DNA of 34,160 bases. Origin: Nevskia sp. (GTDB taxonomy: Bacteria > Pseudomonadota > Gammaproteobacteria > Nevskiales > Nevskiaceae). The notes beneath the pieces are model-generated. The model did no database searches, was not told where the DNA came from, and saw nothing but the letters and a program-made list of their open reading frames with translations. Where the stretch lies: NCBI RefSeq assembly GCF_023266035.1, contig NZ_JAHFRY010000032.1:1-34160 (forward strand), read 5' to 3'. Every line of letters starts with the position of its first letter. Positions within the stretch are counted from its first letter, which is position 1. Of this stretch, positions 12,093 through 20,973 are shown one piece after another. A program made the position numbers and the translations under genes.

Positions 12093-13306
12093 GCAGCCTC
12101 CTGTGGCACCACGATGCCGGACTCGGGTTCGTAGCGAAACACGTTGTGCATCACCAGTTCGCTGCCATCGAGGCCGCGCAGTTCGCTGATCGACATCACC
12201 CGACGCTGGCCGCTGGACAGGCGCGAGACATGGACGACCAGTTGGATCGCCGCCGCAATCTGGCCGCGCAGCGTCTTTTCGCCGCCGGTGTAGCCGGCGA
12301 AGCCGGCCAGCAACTCGATGCGGTGCATCGCATCGCGAACATTGTTCGCATGCAGCGTGGTCATCGAGCCGTCGTGGCCGGTGTTCATCGCCTGCAGCAT
12401 GTCCAGCACTTCATCGCTGCGCACCTCGCCGACGATGATCCGATCCGGCCGCATGCGCAGGGCATTGCGAACCAGATCGCGCGCGCTGATCGCCCGCTGG
12501 CCTTCCAGATTCGGCGGCCGGGTTTCCAGGCGCACGACGTGGTTGTGGCGCAAGCGCAGTTCGGCGGCATCCTCGACAGTGACGATGCGCTCGCCGGACG
12601 GAATCCAGCTGCTCAGCAGGTTCAGGAAGGTGGTCTTGCCCGAGCCGGTGCCGCCAACGACGATCAGATTGGTCCGCGTCTCGACCTTGCGCTTCAGGTA
12701 ATCGAGTTCCGGCTGGGTGATGCTGCCGCTTTTCAACAGGTCTTCTGCGGTAAGCGGCACCTTCTTGAACTTGCGGATCGACAGGCAGGGCCCATCGAGC
12801 GCGATCGGCGGAATGATCGCGTTGACTCGCGAACCATCGGGCAGACGGGCATCGACCATCGGCGTCGATTCATCGACCCGGCGACCGAGCGGCGCCAGGA
12901 TGCGCTGAATCACGCGAATGACGTGGTTGTCATCGTTGAAGCGCACCGGCGCCGAATAGAGCTTGCCGCCCCGCTCGATGAAAACGTTATGCGGGCCATT
13001 GACGACGATGTCGTTGACAGTGTCGTCATCGACCAGGCTCTGGATCGGCCCGAAGCCGAGCAACTCGTTGCGAGAATCGGCGATCAGCGCTTCCGATTCG
13101 CGCTGGTTGACCGGCAGCCGCTGTTCGAGCACGTAGCGCTTGACCTGCTCGGCCACAAAGCGCTCGACCTTGTCGGCCGGCCAGGTGTAGATATCGAGCT
13201 TGCGATCCTCGATCTGGGCGATCAGATGCCGATGCACGCTGCTCTTCAGCGTCTGGTACTGATCCGACAGCCGGAACCGCTCGATCTGATCCGTCACGGC
13301 CGGCAC
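12089..13306 (-). CDS. tadA: Tad secretion ATPase TadA/CpaF
   Basis: Walker A IVVGGTGSGKTTFLNLL; AELRLRHNHVVRLETRPPN, RMRPDRIIVGEVRSDEVLDMLQAMNTGHDGSMTTLHANN are TadA/CpaF hallmarks. Confidence 0.96.
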   Translation of the reverse strand: MPAVTDQIERFRLSDQYQTLKSSVHRHLIAQIEDRKLDIYTWPADKVERFVAEQVKRYVLEQRLPVNQRESEALIADSRNELLGFGPIQSLVDDDTVNDIVVNGPHNVFIERGGKLYSAPVRFNDDNHVIRVIQRILAPLGRRVDESTPMVDARLPDGSRVNAIIPPIALDGPCLSIRKFKKVPLTAEDLLKSGSITQPELDYLKRKVETRTNLIVVGGTGSGKTTFLNLLSSWIPSGERIVTVEDAAELRLRHNHVVRLETRPPNLEGQRAISARDLVRNALRMRPDRIIVGEVRSDEVLDMLQAMNTGHDGSMTTLHANNVRDAMHRIELLAGFAGYTGGEKTLRGQIAAAIQLVVHVSRLSSGQRRVMSISELRGLDGSELVMHNVFRYEPESGIVVPQEAA

Positions 13307-13309
13307 CGG

Positions 13310-14500
13310 TTACCGGAGCAGCCGATCAAGAAAGCCTTGCGGCGCCGCCACGGCCTTCATGTCGCCGGACATCAGCAGACCCGCCAGTTCCTGCATGCCG
13401 GCGCAGTAAGGATCCTTCTTGGCCAGCGTGTACAGCGGTTCGCCGGAATTCATCGACAGCAGGCGGTTGAAGCTTTCGGTCTGCAAGGAACTGAGCAGCG
13501 GCAACTCGAACAGTTCGGCGAGATTGCGTGGTTCCAGACCCAGGCGCCGACGATAGTTGTCGACCACCAGCGCGGTGCGATCCAGCGAGCAGTCCTGGGC
13601 ACGCAAGGCGCGCAGCAGATACTTGTTGTGGCGCGATTTCAGGATCGACTGATCAGACAGCAGCAGGCTGCGATCAGCCATGTTGACCAGACCGGACAGT
13701 GCCGTGATCGGGGCGTGGCCATCGACGGCCACCACCATGTAAGTGAACAGGCCACGCAGCACCTGCATCAGCTTCAGCAACTGATCAGCATCGAAGCTGG
13801 CCCGGCCGAGCAGATCCTCGGGCAGGCTGAGCACGTAGAGGCCGCTGGCGTGCTTGGGGAACGCGGTATCGATCAAGGTCTGATCGCAGCGATGCGCATC
13901 ATTGACTGCATCGAGCACGTTGTAGGTCGGATTCAGGTTCAGGAAGATCGCTGCCGCACCGGACGGTGTGGCGAGATCGACCAGCAACACTTTCTCGCCC
14001 GGATTGATGCGCTCGATCAGCGCCAGCGCCAGATGCTCGGCGAAGAACGCGATCGACTCATGCGGGTGGCCGGACAAGGTCAGGAAAATCTGCCCGGCCT
14101 TGGTCGGCACGGCGGCCGATGCCGTGGCCGTGCGCTTCAGCAGGCGGCCGATCTGCGGCCCAAGCTTGGCGTCATCCCGGCCGCGCACCAAGTAGTCACG
14201 GGCGCCGGCGCGCATCGCAGCGAGCATGCATTCGGCATCTTCGCTGGCACCGAGGCCGACCACCGGAACCTGCCAGTGACGCTCTAGAAACTGTTCGACG
14301 AAGCTCGCGCGCATCATCGCGTTGGCCGGCGTGAACTCGCAGAACACCAGACCATAACGACCCTGCGCTTCGACACTGGCCAGCAGTTCCGTCGGTACCA
14401 GGCCGCGGATCGCGATGACGTCGAGATTGGCGTCCTCGGCATCCTGCAGCCAGGATGCGAATTCCGGATCGTCGGCGACGACCAGTACTTTCGTCTTCAT
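13310..14500 (-). CDS. tadZ: Pilus assembly protein TadZ/CpaE-like
   Basis: N-terminal receiver-like region (VLVVADDPEF...AAMRAGARDYLVRG) plus MinD-like region (KVLLVDLATPSGAAAIFLNL...YMVVAVDGHAPITALSGLVNMADRSLLLSDQ); between secretin and tadA. Confidence 0.85.
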   Translation of the reverse strand: MKTKVLVVADDPEFASWLQDAEDANLDVIAIRGLVPTELLASVEAQGRYGLVFCEFTPANAMMRASFVEQFLERHWQVPVVGLGASEDAECMLAAMRAGARDYLVRGRDDAKLGPQIGRLLKRTATASAAVPTKAGQIFLTLSGHPHESIAFFAEHLALALIERINPGEKVLLVDLATPSGAAAIFLNLNPTYNVLDAVNDAHRCDQTLIDTAFPKHASGLYVLSLPEDLLGRASFDADQLLKLMQVLRGLFTYMVVAVDGHAPITALSGLVNMADRSLLLSDQSILKSRHNKYLLRALRAQDCSLDRTALVVDNYRRRLGLEPRNLAELFELPLLSSLQTESFNRLLSMNSGEPLYTLAKKDPYCAGMQELAGLLMSGDMKAVAAPQGFLDRLLR

Positions 14501-14550
14501 GCGCAGCACATCTTCACGGTCGTTCGGATCTTCTTCGGTGGGCGGCGGAA

Positions 14551-15945
14551 CTACTTGCTGTAACCGGTATCGGCGCTCTGGCCGAAATCACCGGATTCCA
14601 GGAACATCGTTTCGGCGAAGTTCGGACGATAGCGATCGGTCGAAGCACCCGGCAGCGGCGGCAAAGCCGCGCCCTTGGCGATCGGACGCACCAGGTGCGG
14701 CGTGATCACCATGATCAGCTCCTTCTCGTTGCGGGTGATATTGGTGGTGCGGAAGAACGCGCCCAGCACCGGGATGTCACCCAGCCACGGCACCTTGTCG
14801 ACATTGGTCGACAGGTTGTTGCTGACCAGGCCGCTGAGCACGAAGGTTTCGCCATCACCCAGTTCCACCGTGGTGTCGGTGCGGCGAATGACGATGCCCG
14901 GAATCGTGGTGCCGCCGATGGTCACCGCATTGGTGAAATCGAGATCACTGACTTCCGGCGCCACCTTGATCGCGATGCGGCTGTTCGACAGCACGGTCGG
15001 CGTCAGGTTGAGACGCACACCGAACTCGCGAAACTGCACGGTGATCGAACCGCTGCCGTTGGCACCGCCGCCCTGCGGCACCGGATACGGAAACTCGCCA
15101 CCGGCGAGAAAGCTGGCGGTCTGGCCGCTGAGCGCGGTCAGGCTCGGTTCGGCCAGGGTGCGGGCCAGGCCCTTGCGTTCCAGCACGCTGAGAATACCGG
15201 TGTAACCGTTGTTGCCGAACACGATGTTGAAGGCATCGCCGATCGGCAGAAAGCCGGTGGCGCCGGCGAAGGCACCGACGAGGCCGGAGCCAGCGCCCGA
15301 CAACGGAGCTCCTGCCAGCGAACTCGGAATGCCGATGCCGGCCGCGCTATTGGCGCCGAGTTTGAACAGATTGATTCCGTACTGCTGCAGCGAGCGACGG
15401 TTGACCTCGACGATACGGACCTGACTCATCACCTGGGTCTCGCCGCCGACCAGGCTGCGATCGACCGGCGGCGGGGCATCCTTGTCACGCGGCGCCGACG
15501 TCTGGCTGGCCTTGCGATGCGCCAGCAGATTCGGCACCGAGCCGTCCAAAGCGCCGTTCGGCTGCACGGTCAGCTTCGAAAGCGCGGGATCGCTGCTGGC
15601 CGGTGCGGCCACGGCGATACGGTACTCGGTCGGCTCGGAAACGCCTTTGGCGCCACGCGTCCAGACCAGCAGGCTGGTGGTGCCGCCGAGCTTGCCATTG
15701 ATCAACAGCTCGCGGCCATTGACGACATTGACATCGGCAACTTTCGGATCACCGATCGCCACCCGGGTGACCGATCCCTTGGCGCGCACCAGCTTGTGCG
15801 TACCCGGCTCGACCAGCACCGTTTCGGCCTTGGCCATCGCCACGGCTTGCGCATGAACCGGAAGCGGCAGCTGCGCGGTGACCACTACCACGAGTGCGGC
15901 GACGGCGAAGCTTCGAGACAGCTGCCGAGTGATCGAGAAGCGCAT
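14551..15945 (-). CDS. rcpA: Tad outer-membrane secretin RcpA/CpaC
   Basis: BON/pilus-N-like domain (GSVTRVAIGDPKVADVNVVNGRELLINGKLGGTTSLLVW) and secretin domain (VELGDGETFVLSGLVSNNLSTNVDKVPWLGDIPVLGAFFR...ELIMVITPHLVRP). ATG at 15945 gives the signal peptide. Confidence 0.93.
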   Translation of the reverse strand: MRFSITRQLSRSFAVAALVVVVTAQLPLPVHAQAVAMAKAETVLVEPGTHKLVRAKGSVTRVAIGDPKVADVNVVNGRELLINGKLGGTTSLLVWTRGAKGVSEPTEYRIAVAAPASSDPALSKLTVQPNGALDGSVPNLLAHRKASQTSAPRDKDAPPPVDRSLVGGETQVMSQVRIVEVNRRSLQQYGINLFKLGANSAAGIGIPSSLAGAPLSGAGSGLVGAFAGATGFLPIGDAFNIVFGNNGYTGILSVLERKGLARTLAEPSLTALSGQTASFLAGGEFPYPVPQGGGANGSGSITVQFREFGVRLNLTPTVLSNSRIAIKVAPEVSDLDFTNAVTIGGTTIPGIVIRRTDTTVELGDGETFVLSGLVSNNLSTNVDKVPWLGDIPVLGAFFRTTNITRNEKELIMVITPHLVRPIAKGAALPPLPGASTDRYRPNFAETMFLESGDFGQSADTGYSK

Positions 15946-16031
15946 GCCAGTTCCTGTGCGAGCTGCGAGCGGCGACCGGGACGCGGCCGAGTCAAAAGTG
16001 TGGAGTTCGGCGATCAGCTGCGAAGCGCGGC

Positions 16032-17030
16032 TCATGGCGACACCGTCTTGAGGTCCGAACCGCGATAGATCTCGATGCGCGGCGGCCCCTCACTGCGCAC
16101 GGCCTTCTTCTTGCCCTTGGCAATCAGCTGGGTCAGTTCGGTGGCGGTGATGATCTGTGCCGCAGCCAGTTCGGCTTCGGCATCCGCCTTGGCCTTCGCT
16201 TCCGGGCTCAGCGGCAGGCTGCTGGCGGTCTCACTGACAGCACTGATCGCTGGTGCGTCGGTATCGGCTGCGGCAGCAGTCGTTGCCGGCGTGCCATGCA
16301 GAGCGAGCCGAAGTTCGCCGTAGCTGGAACCGAGCAGTACCTTGGTGACCTGAGGTTCGGGAATCGCCAGCACGGCGGTGCGCTCGCGGCGAGCCTGAGC
16401 CTGCTTGTCCTTTTCTTCGGGCAGGCCCTTCGGCGGCTCGACCAGATGATCCTCGTACGACAGCACGCGGATATCACGAATCAACACGCGGGCCTGGGTC
16501 GGAATGTCTTCGGTCTTGTCCGGGCCGAACTTTTCGCCAGTCGGCGTGCTGGTCACCGATTTGATGTAGACCAGCACGTCGACGGTATCGCCAGGGCGGA
16601 CGAAGCCGCCGACGCCGACCACATCGTCAACCTTCAGCGACAGCGCGCGGAAACCATCCGGCACCCCGCGGGCAATCATGTTGGCGTCCTTGAAGAAGCG
16701 CGGCACCACCGGCGCACCGGCATCGATATCGATCAGCGGCGTGCGGCCGATGGCGTCGTCGACATTGGCGAAGTACTCGGTCGGCGCAATCGTGACCGGC
16801 GCCAGCACGATCGCATCGCGGTCGATCGGCACGTTGGCTGCCAGCGGCCGGGTGGCAATCACGACCAGGATCTGTGGCACTGCCGGCGCAGTCGCAACCG
16901 ACTGCTGCTCCTGGGCCTTCGAGGCACTTTCGGCAAAGCTGCGGCTCATCCGCCAGCCGACAATGGCCAGGATGATGGCCAGCAATCCGAGCACGATCGC
17001 GACGATCCGAATCGCGTTGCTGTTGTTCAT
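16032..17030 (-). CDS. cpaB: Flp pilus assembly protein CpaB/RcpC
   Basis: N-terminal TM, SAF-like region (VVIATRPLAANVPIDRDAIVLAPV), LSLKVDDVVGVGGFVRPGDTVDVLV, and RIEIYRGSDLKTV C-terminus. Confidence 0.9.
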   Translation of the reverse strand: MNNSNAIRIVAIVLGLLAIILAIVGWRMSRSFAESASKAQEQQSVATAPAVPQILVVIATRPLAANVPIDRDAIVLAPVTIAPTEYFANVDDAIGRTPLIDIDAGAPVVPRFFKDANMIARGVPDGFRALSLKVDDVVGVGGFVRPGDTVDVLVYIKSVTSTPTGEKFGPDKTEDIPTQARVLIRDIRVLSYEDHLVEPPKGLPEEKDKQAQARRERTAVLAIPEPQVTKVLLGSSYGELRLALHGTPATTAAAADTDAPAISAVSETASSLPLSPEAKAKADAEAELAAAQIITATELTQLIAKGKKKAVRSEGPPRIEIYRGSDLKTVSP

Positions 17031-17126
17031 GCGTGTGCCGCTCCCTATTGATTATCAGCCGCTTTTTGCCGGCAGCTTAATGATGCATCGCTGTTACTTG
17101 AGGCCGTTACCGGCTCAGTTCATAGA

Positions 17127-17594
17127 TCAGGACAAACGACCTGCTGCCGTCGCCTGCAATGCCGCCGGCAACGGCGGAATCGAGCCGATGCCCATCGGCA
17201 GCACCATCTGCGGAAACAGGGTGGGCGTCGTCAGGTTGTAGGTCACCAAAATGCGCAGAGTGTTGGTCGCGACGTCGACCGGAGCAACCAGATACGTCAG
17301 CGCTGAAGGCACCGCAGCGTTTGCCAAGGTGAAATTGCTGATAACGGATTCAGCAACCGCCGCATTGATCGCGGCGAAGTAGGCGGCATCGCTGCTCCTT
17401 GGCGCTACTGCAATGGCCGCTCGCAGCGCTTCTTGGGCAATAAAATTGATCCGCTGCTGCAGGAAATAGACGTAGCCGTAGGTCACCGTGCCGTAGATGA
17501 TCGCGAACAACAGCGGGAACACCAACGCAAACTCGATCGCCGATGCGCCAGTGATGCGGCGTGGCAACCGGTTCAGCGAACGATGACGGGCCAT
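17127..17594 (-). CDS. TadE-like pseudopilin
   Basis: RRITGASAIEFALVFPLLFAIIYGTVTYGYVYFLQQRINFIAQEALRAA: G|ASAIEF prepilin-peptidase-like motif followed by hydrophobic helix. Confidence 0.85.
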   Translation of the reverse strand: MARHRSLNRLPRRITGASAIEFALVFPLLFAIIYGTVTYGYVYFLQQRINFIAQEALRAAIAVAPRSSDAAYFAAINAAVAESVISNFTLANAAVPSALTYLVAPVDVATNTLRILVTYNLTTPTLFPQMVLPMGIGSIPPLPAALQATAAGRLS

Positions 17595-18007
17595 GATCGG
17601 GTGTTCCAGAACAGCATGAGGACAACTGGACGGACTTGCGGACGCGAACGCTTGGGCTCAGCAGGTGACGTAGCAACGATATCTCAATAATCCTGGCTGT
17701 TCCGCTTCAAACCTCGGCAGTAGCCAAATTTTTTCACATCGAAGCTTTCCAGCAAAAGACCGATCGATACCGCTGGCAATGCAGTTGAATGGCGGCGGAG
17801 AACCCATGGCGATTTCTGGGCAGCCTGCTTCGACATTCACCGGAAAGCCAACAAGAACGGCACTCTGTGACGACACTTTGAAACAAACTGGGCATCCGGC
17901 TACACCGGAAGATCGATCCAGCGCAGACGGATGCCCAAATCTGCCAACCACGGCACCGTGAGCGAGCCTTCGGTGTCGGGAAAATTCAGGAAAGCTCGGG
18001 CAAGCTC

Positions 18008-18187
18008 TTAACGGGCATTGGCGTTGGTGAGCGCAGTATTTGTTTTTGTGAACAAAGTATTGAGCTGGGGGCCAATCAACAGCAAGGTAGCGACGATGCC
18101 GATTGCAATCAAACCAACAATCAGGCCGTACTCGACAGCGCTGGCACCTTCGTCATCACGGAGAAAATTCTGGATTCGCTTGATCAT
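18008..18187 (-). CDS. flp: Flp-family type IVb pilin (59 aa), absent from supplied ORF track
   Basis: Reverse-strand translation MIKRIQNFLRDDEGASAVEYGLIVGLIAIGIVATLLLIGPQLNTLFTKTNTALTNANAR*; G|ASAVEYGLI Flp motif; first gene of the tad operon. Confidence 0.95.
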   Translation of the reverse strand: MIKRIQNFLRDDEGASAVEYGLIVGLIAIGIVATLLLIGPQLNTLFTKTNTALTNANAR

Positions 18188-18350
18188 CGGTATTACTCCA
18201 TCAGTCAGGTTTCGGGGGCGGTTCGGGTGCTTGAAACCCGTGAACAGACGATAGGCCAGGCACCGAGGAGCGTCAAAGCTGCTGGCTCCCGCAACTACTA
18301 CCGCTCATCGGTTATGGTGATCGGCACTTTCTGCAAAAACTGAAGCCGCC

Positions 18351-19190
18351 GTGGCGATTTACGCAATTGGGGACCTTCAAGGCTGTTGCGATGCGCTGAA
18401 GCGCTTGCTCGACCACGTGCGCTTCGATCCGGCCAGCGATCAGCTCTGGTTCGCGGGTGACTTGGTCAACCGCGGGCCGCAATCCGCCGAAACCCTGCGC
18501 ACGGTAATCGCGCTCGGTGACAGCGCCGTCAGCGTGCTCGGCAACCATGACCTTCATCTGCTCGCCGTCGCCGCCGGTGGCAAGCGTGGCCGGCGCGACA
18601 CGCTGGACGACATTCTCGACGCACCCGATCGCGACGAACTGCTGCACTGGTTGCGCCATTGCCCGCTGATGCATGGCGCTTCGGGCAGTTCCTGGCAGTT
18701 ACTGCACGCCGGCCTGCCGCCACAGTGGACGATCAGCGAGGCAGCGCGCCACGCGCGCGCCGTCGAAGCGGTATTGCGCGGCCCGAATCACGAAGCCTTG
18801 CTGAGCCACATGTATGGCGATCAGCCGGACCTCTGGCAGACCGACCTCAAAGGCTGGCCATACCTGCGTTTCGTCATCAACTGTTTCACCCGCCTGCGCT
18901 ACTGCACGCCGCAAGGCCGGATCGCTACCGAACCGAAGGGCACGCCGGGCAGTCAGCCTGCCGGCTTGCTGCCCTGGTTCGCGGTGCCCGGCCGGAAAAG
19001 TGCCGGCACGCCGATCCTGTTTGGCCACTGGTCAACGTTGGGCCAGGTGCATTGGCCGGAACATCAGGTCTGGGGACTCGACACCGGCTGCCTCTGGGGC
19101 GGCCGGCTCAGTGCGCTGCGTCTCGACGATGCGGCCTTGTTCAGCATTCCTTGCGATGAACACAGGCGCCCAGGCGCCGAGCAGGATTGA
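18351..19190 (+). CDS. apaH: Bis(5'-nucleosyl)-tetraphosphatase, symmetrical
   Basis: AIYAIGDLQGCCDALKRLLDHV, WFAGDLVNRGPQSAETLR, VLGNHDLHLLAVAAG metallophosphatase motifs; GTG start. Confidence 0.95.
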   Translation: MAIYAIGDLQGCCDALKRLLDHVRFDPASDQLWFAGDLVNRGPQSAETLRTVIALGDSAVSVLGNHDLHLLAVAAGGKRGRRDTLDDILDAPDRDELLHWLRHCPLMHGASGSSWQLLHAGLPPQWTISEAARHARAVEAVLRGPNHEALLSHMYGDQPDLWQTDLKGWPYLRFVINCFTRLRYCTPQGRIATEPKGTPGSQPAGLLPWFAVPGRKSAGTPILFGHWSTLGQVHWPEHQVWGLDTGCLWGGRLSALRLDDAALFSIPCDEHRRPGAEQD

Positions 19191-19934
19191 TCAAGAAGTC
19201 CGGCCTTCGATCCAGATCAGCGCCGCCATCCGCCCGCAGACGCCATCGCGCCGGAACGAATAAAAACGCGCCGGATCGGCATGGGTGCTGATGCCACCAC
19301 CGTAGATCTGGGTGACGCCAGCTCGCGTCAGCCGCTGGCGTGCCAGCGCGAACAGATCGCCGAAGTATTTATCCGGCTGAACACCCGGCCGGAAGCAGGA
19401 TGCCGCTACCGGATCGAAGGCAACGAACGCCTCACGAACTTCAGCGCCCACCTCGAAAGCCTCCGGGCCGATTGCCGGCCCGATCCAGGCCATCAGCCGC
19501 TCCGGCGCGACCGGTAGCGCAGCAACAGTGCTTTCGAGCACGCCAGCGCAGAGACCGCGCCAGCCGGCATGCGCAGCGGCGACGACGCTGGCATCCCGAT
19601 CGCAGAACAGCACGGCGAGACAGTCGGCCGATTGCACCGCACAGACGACGTCCGCCTGTGAGGTGAAAACGCCATCGGCTTCCGGCTCCAGCTGCTGATG
19701 CGGCAGGCTCAGCACCCGCGTGCCGTGTACCTGACGCAACCATTCCGGCGCCGACGGCAGGCCCAGATGCTCGGCGAGCAGGCGGCGATTTTCGACGACA
19801 GCGGCCGGATCGTCCCCGCAGTTGCGGCCCAGATTCAGGCCGGCGTAAGGCCCGTTGCTGACGCCGCCCTCGCGCGTCGTGAACGCGGCGCGGATCGCCG
19901 CCGGTGCCGGCCAGTTGGGGATGAGCGGCGCCAT
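19191..19934 (-). CDS. pgeF: Peptidoglycan editing factor / YfiH-LACC1 family protein
   Basis: AFTTREGGVSNGPYAGLNLG, QVHGTRVL, SADCLAVLFCD, AAHAGWRGLCAGVLE, IGPAIGPEAFEVG motifs. Confidence 0.93.
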   Translation of the reverse strand: MAPLIPNWPAPAAIRAAFTTREGGVSNGPYAGLNLGRNCGDDPAAVVENRRLLAEHLGLPSAPEWLRQVHGTRVLSLPHQQLEPEADGVFTSQADVVCAVQSADCLAVLFCDRDASVVAAAHAGWRGLCAGVLESTVAALPVAPERLMAWIGPAIGPEAFEVGAEVREAFVAFDPVAASCFRPGVQPDKYFGDLFALARQRLTRAGVTQIYGGGISTHADPARFYSFRRDGVCGRMAALIWIEGRTS

Positions 19935-19947
19935 CGTTCAGGGGCGC

Positions 19948-20895
19948 TCAGGGAGCAGCGCGCAGGCGATCGAGCAGGCGCAGCATGTCCGGCGGCGCTT
20001 CGGCCGAGAATTCCATCTCCTCGCCGCTGATTGGATGCTCCAGCTGCAGGTTGCGCGCATGCAGCGCCTGGCGCGGGAAACCATTCAGCGCCAGACGTAG
20101 CGTCTCCTCGATGTTGCGGCCGCGGGTGATACGGCCGCCGTAGACGGCATCGCCGACGATCGGATGAAGGATCTGCGCCATGTGCACGCGAATCTGGTGG
20201 GTGCGGCCGGTTTCCAGCCGCACGCGCAGCAGGGTGTGATTGGCGAAGCGTTCCTGCACCCGATAGTGGGTGACCGCCGGGCGACCATCCTCGACCACGG
20301 CCATCTTCAGGCGATTGCGCGGATCGCGGCCGATCGGCTGATCGACCGTGCCACCAGCGGTGACGGCGCCGTTGACCAGCGCGTCGTACTCGCGGCGGAT
20401 GTCGCGCGCCGCCATGTCCGCCACCAGCCGCGTATAGGCGACCAGGGTCAGGCCGACGATCAGCAGGCCACTGGTGTCCTTGTCGAGCCGATGCACGAGC
20501 CCGGCGCGCGGCAGCAACTCGGTTTTCGGGAAGCGATGCAAAAGCGCGTTCTGCATCGTCGAATCGGACTGACCGGCGCCCGGGTGCACGGTGAGGCCCG
20601 GCGGCTTGTTGATCACCGCGATGTCGTTGTCTTCGTAAACCACTTCGAGCGGGATCGCCTGCGGCCGGTCATTGCCGGCCAGCGGCTGTTCGTCGACCGT
20701 CAGGTCGAGCACGTCGCCCATGGCCACCGGCTGGCGTGCCTTCTCGGCCGGCGCGCCGTTGATGATCAGCGCCCCGCTTTCGATCCAGGTTTTCAGCCGG
20801 CCCCGAGACCAGGCCGGGAACAACCGCGCGGCCACGGCGTCCAAGCGCTGCCCGTGCAGGAAATCGGGTACCTGCGCCTGCTCCACCTGGCTCAT
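19948..20895 (-). CDS. rluD: 23S rRNA pseudouridine(1911/1915/1917) synthase
   Basis: S4 domain then VINKPPGLTVHPGAG and LVHRLDKDTSGLLIVGLT, RLETGRTHQIRVHMAQILHPIVGDAVYGG; downstream of pgeF partner and divergent from bamD. Confidence 0.94.
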   Translation of the reverse strand: MSQVEQAQVPDFLHGQRLDAVAARLFPAWSRGRLKTWIESGALIINGAPAEKARQPVAMGDVLDLTVDEQPLAGNDRPQAIPLEVVYEDNDIAVINKPPGLTVHPGAGQSDSTMQNALLHRFPKTELLPRAGLVHRLDKDTSGLLIVGLTLVAYTRLVADMAARDIRREYDALVNGAVTAGGTVDQPIGRDPRNRLKMAVVEDGRPAVTHYRVQERFANHTLLRVRLETGRTHQIRVHMAQILHPIVGDAVYGGRITRGRNIEETLRLALNGFPRQALHARNLQLEHPISGEEMEFSAEAPPDMLRLLDRLRAAP

Positions 20896-20951
20896 GATCT
20901 CGTCACCCGACACCAGAGTTGGTGCCCCGACGAGGGCTGACAGCCATCGGC

Positions 20952-20957
20952 TATACT
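20952..20957 (+). promoter_or_regulatory. Candidate -10 box for bamD
   Basis: TATACT ~20 nt upstream of the earliest bamD start; no convincing -35 at 17 bp. Confidence 0.35.
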
Positions 20958-20973
20958 CATTTTTTGACTCAAC

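Noticed and set aside
12146-14287. 713-aa plus-strand ORF opposite tadA/tadZ
   Set aside because: Antisense to two clearly identified tad genes; low-complexity H/R/D/Q-rich translation typical of shadow ORFs in GC-rich codon-biased DNA.
14455-16068. 537-aa plus-strand ORF opposite the secretin gene
   Set aside because: Shadow ORF antisense to rcpA; no recognisable domain.
18313-18335. GGCAC...TGCA sigma-54-like promoter upstream of apaH
   Set aside because: Spacing between the GG and GC elements is about 2 nt too short for the -24/-12 consensus.
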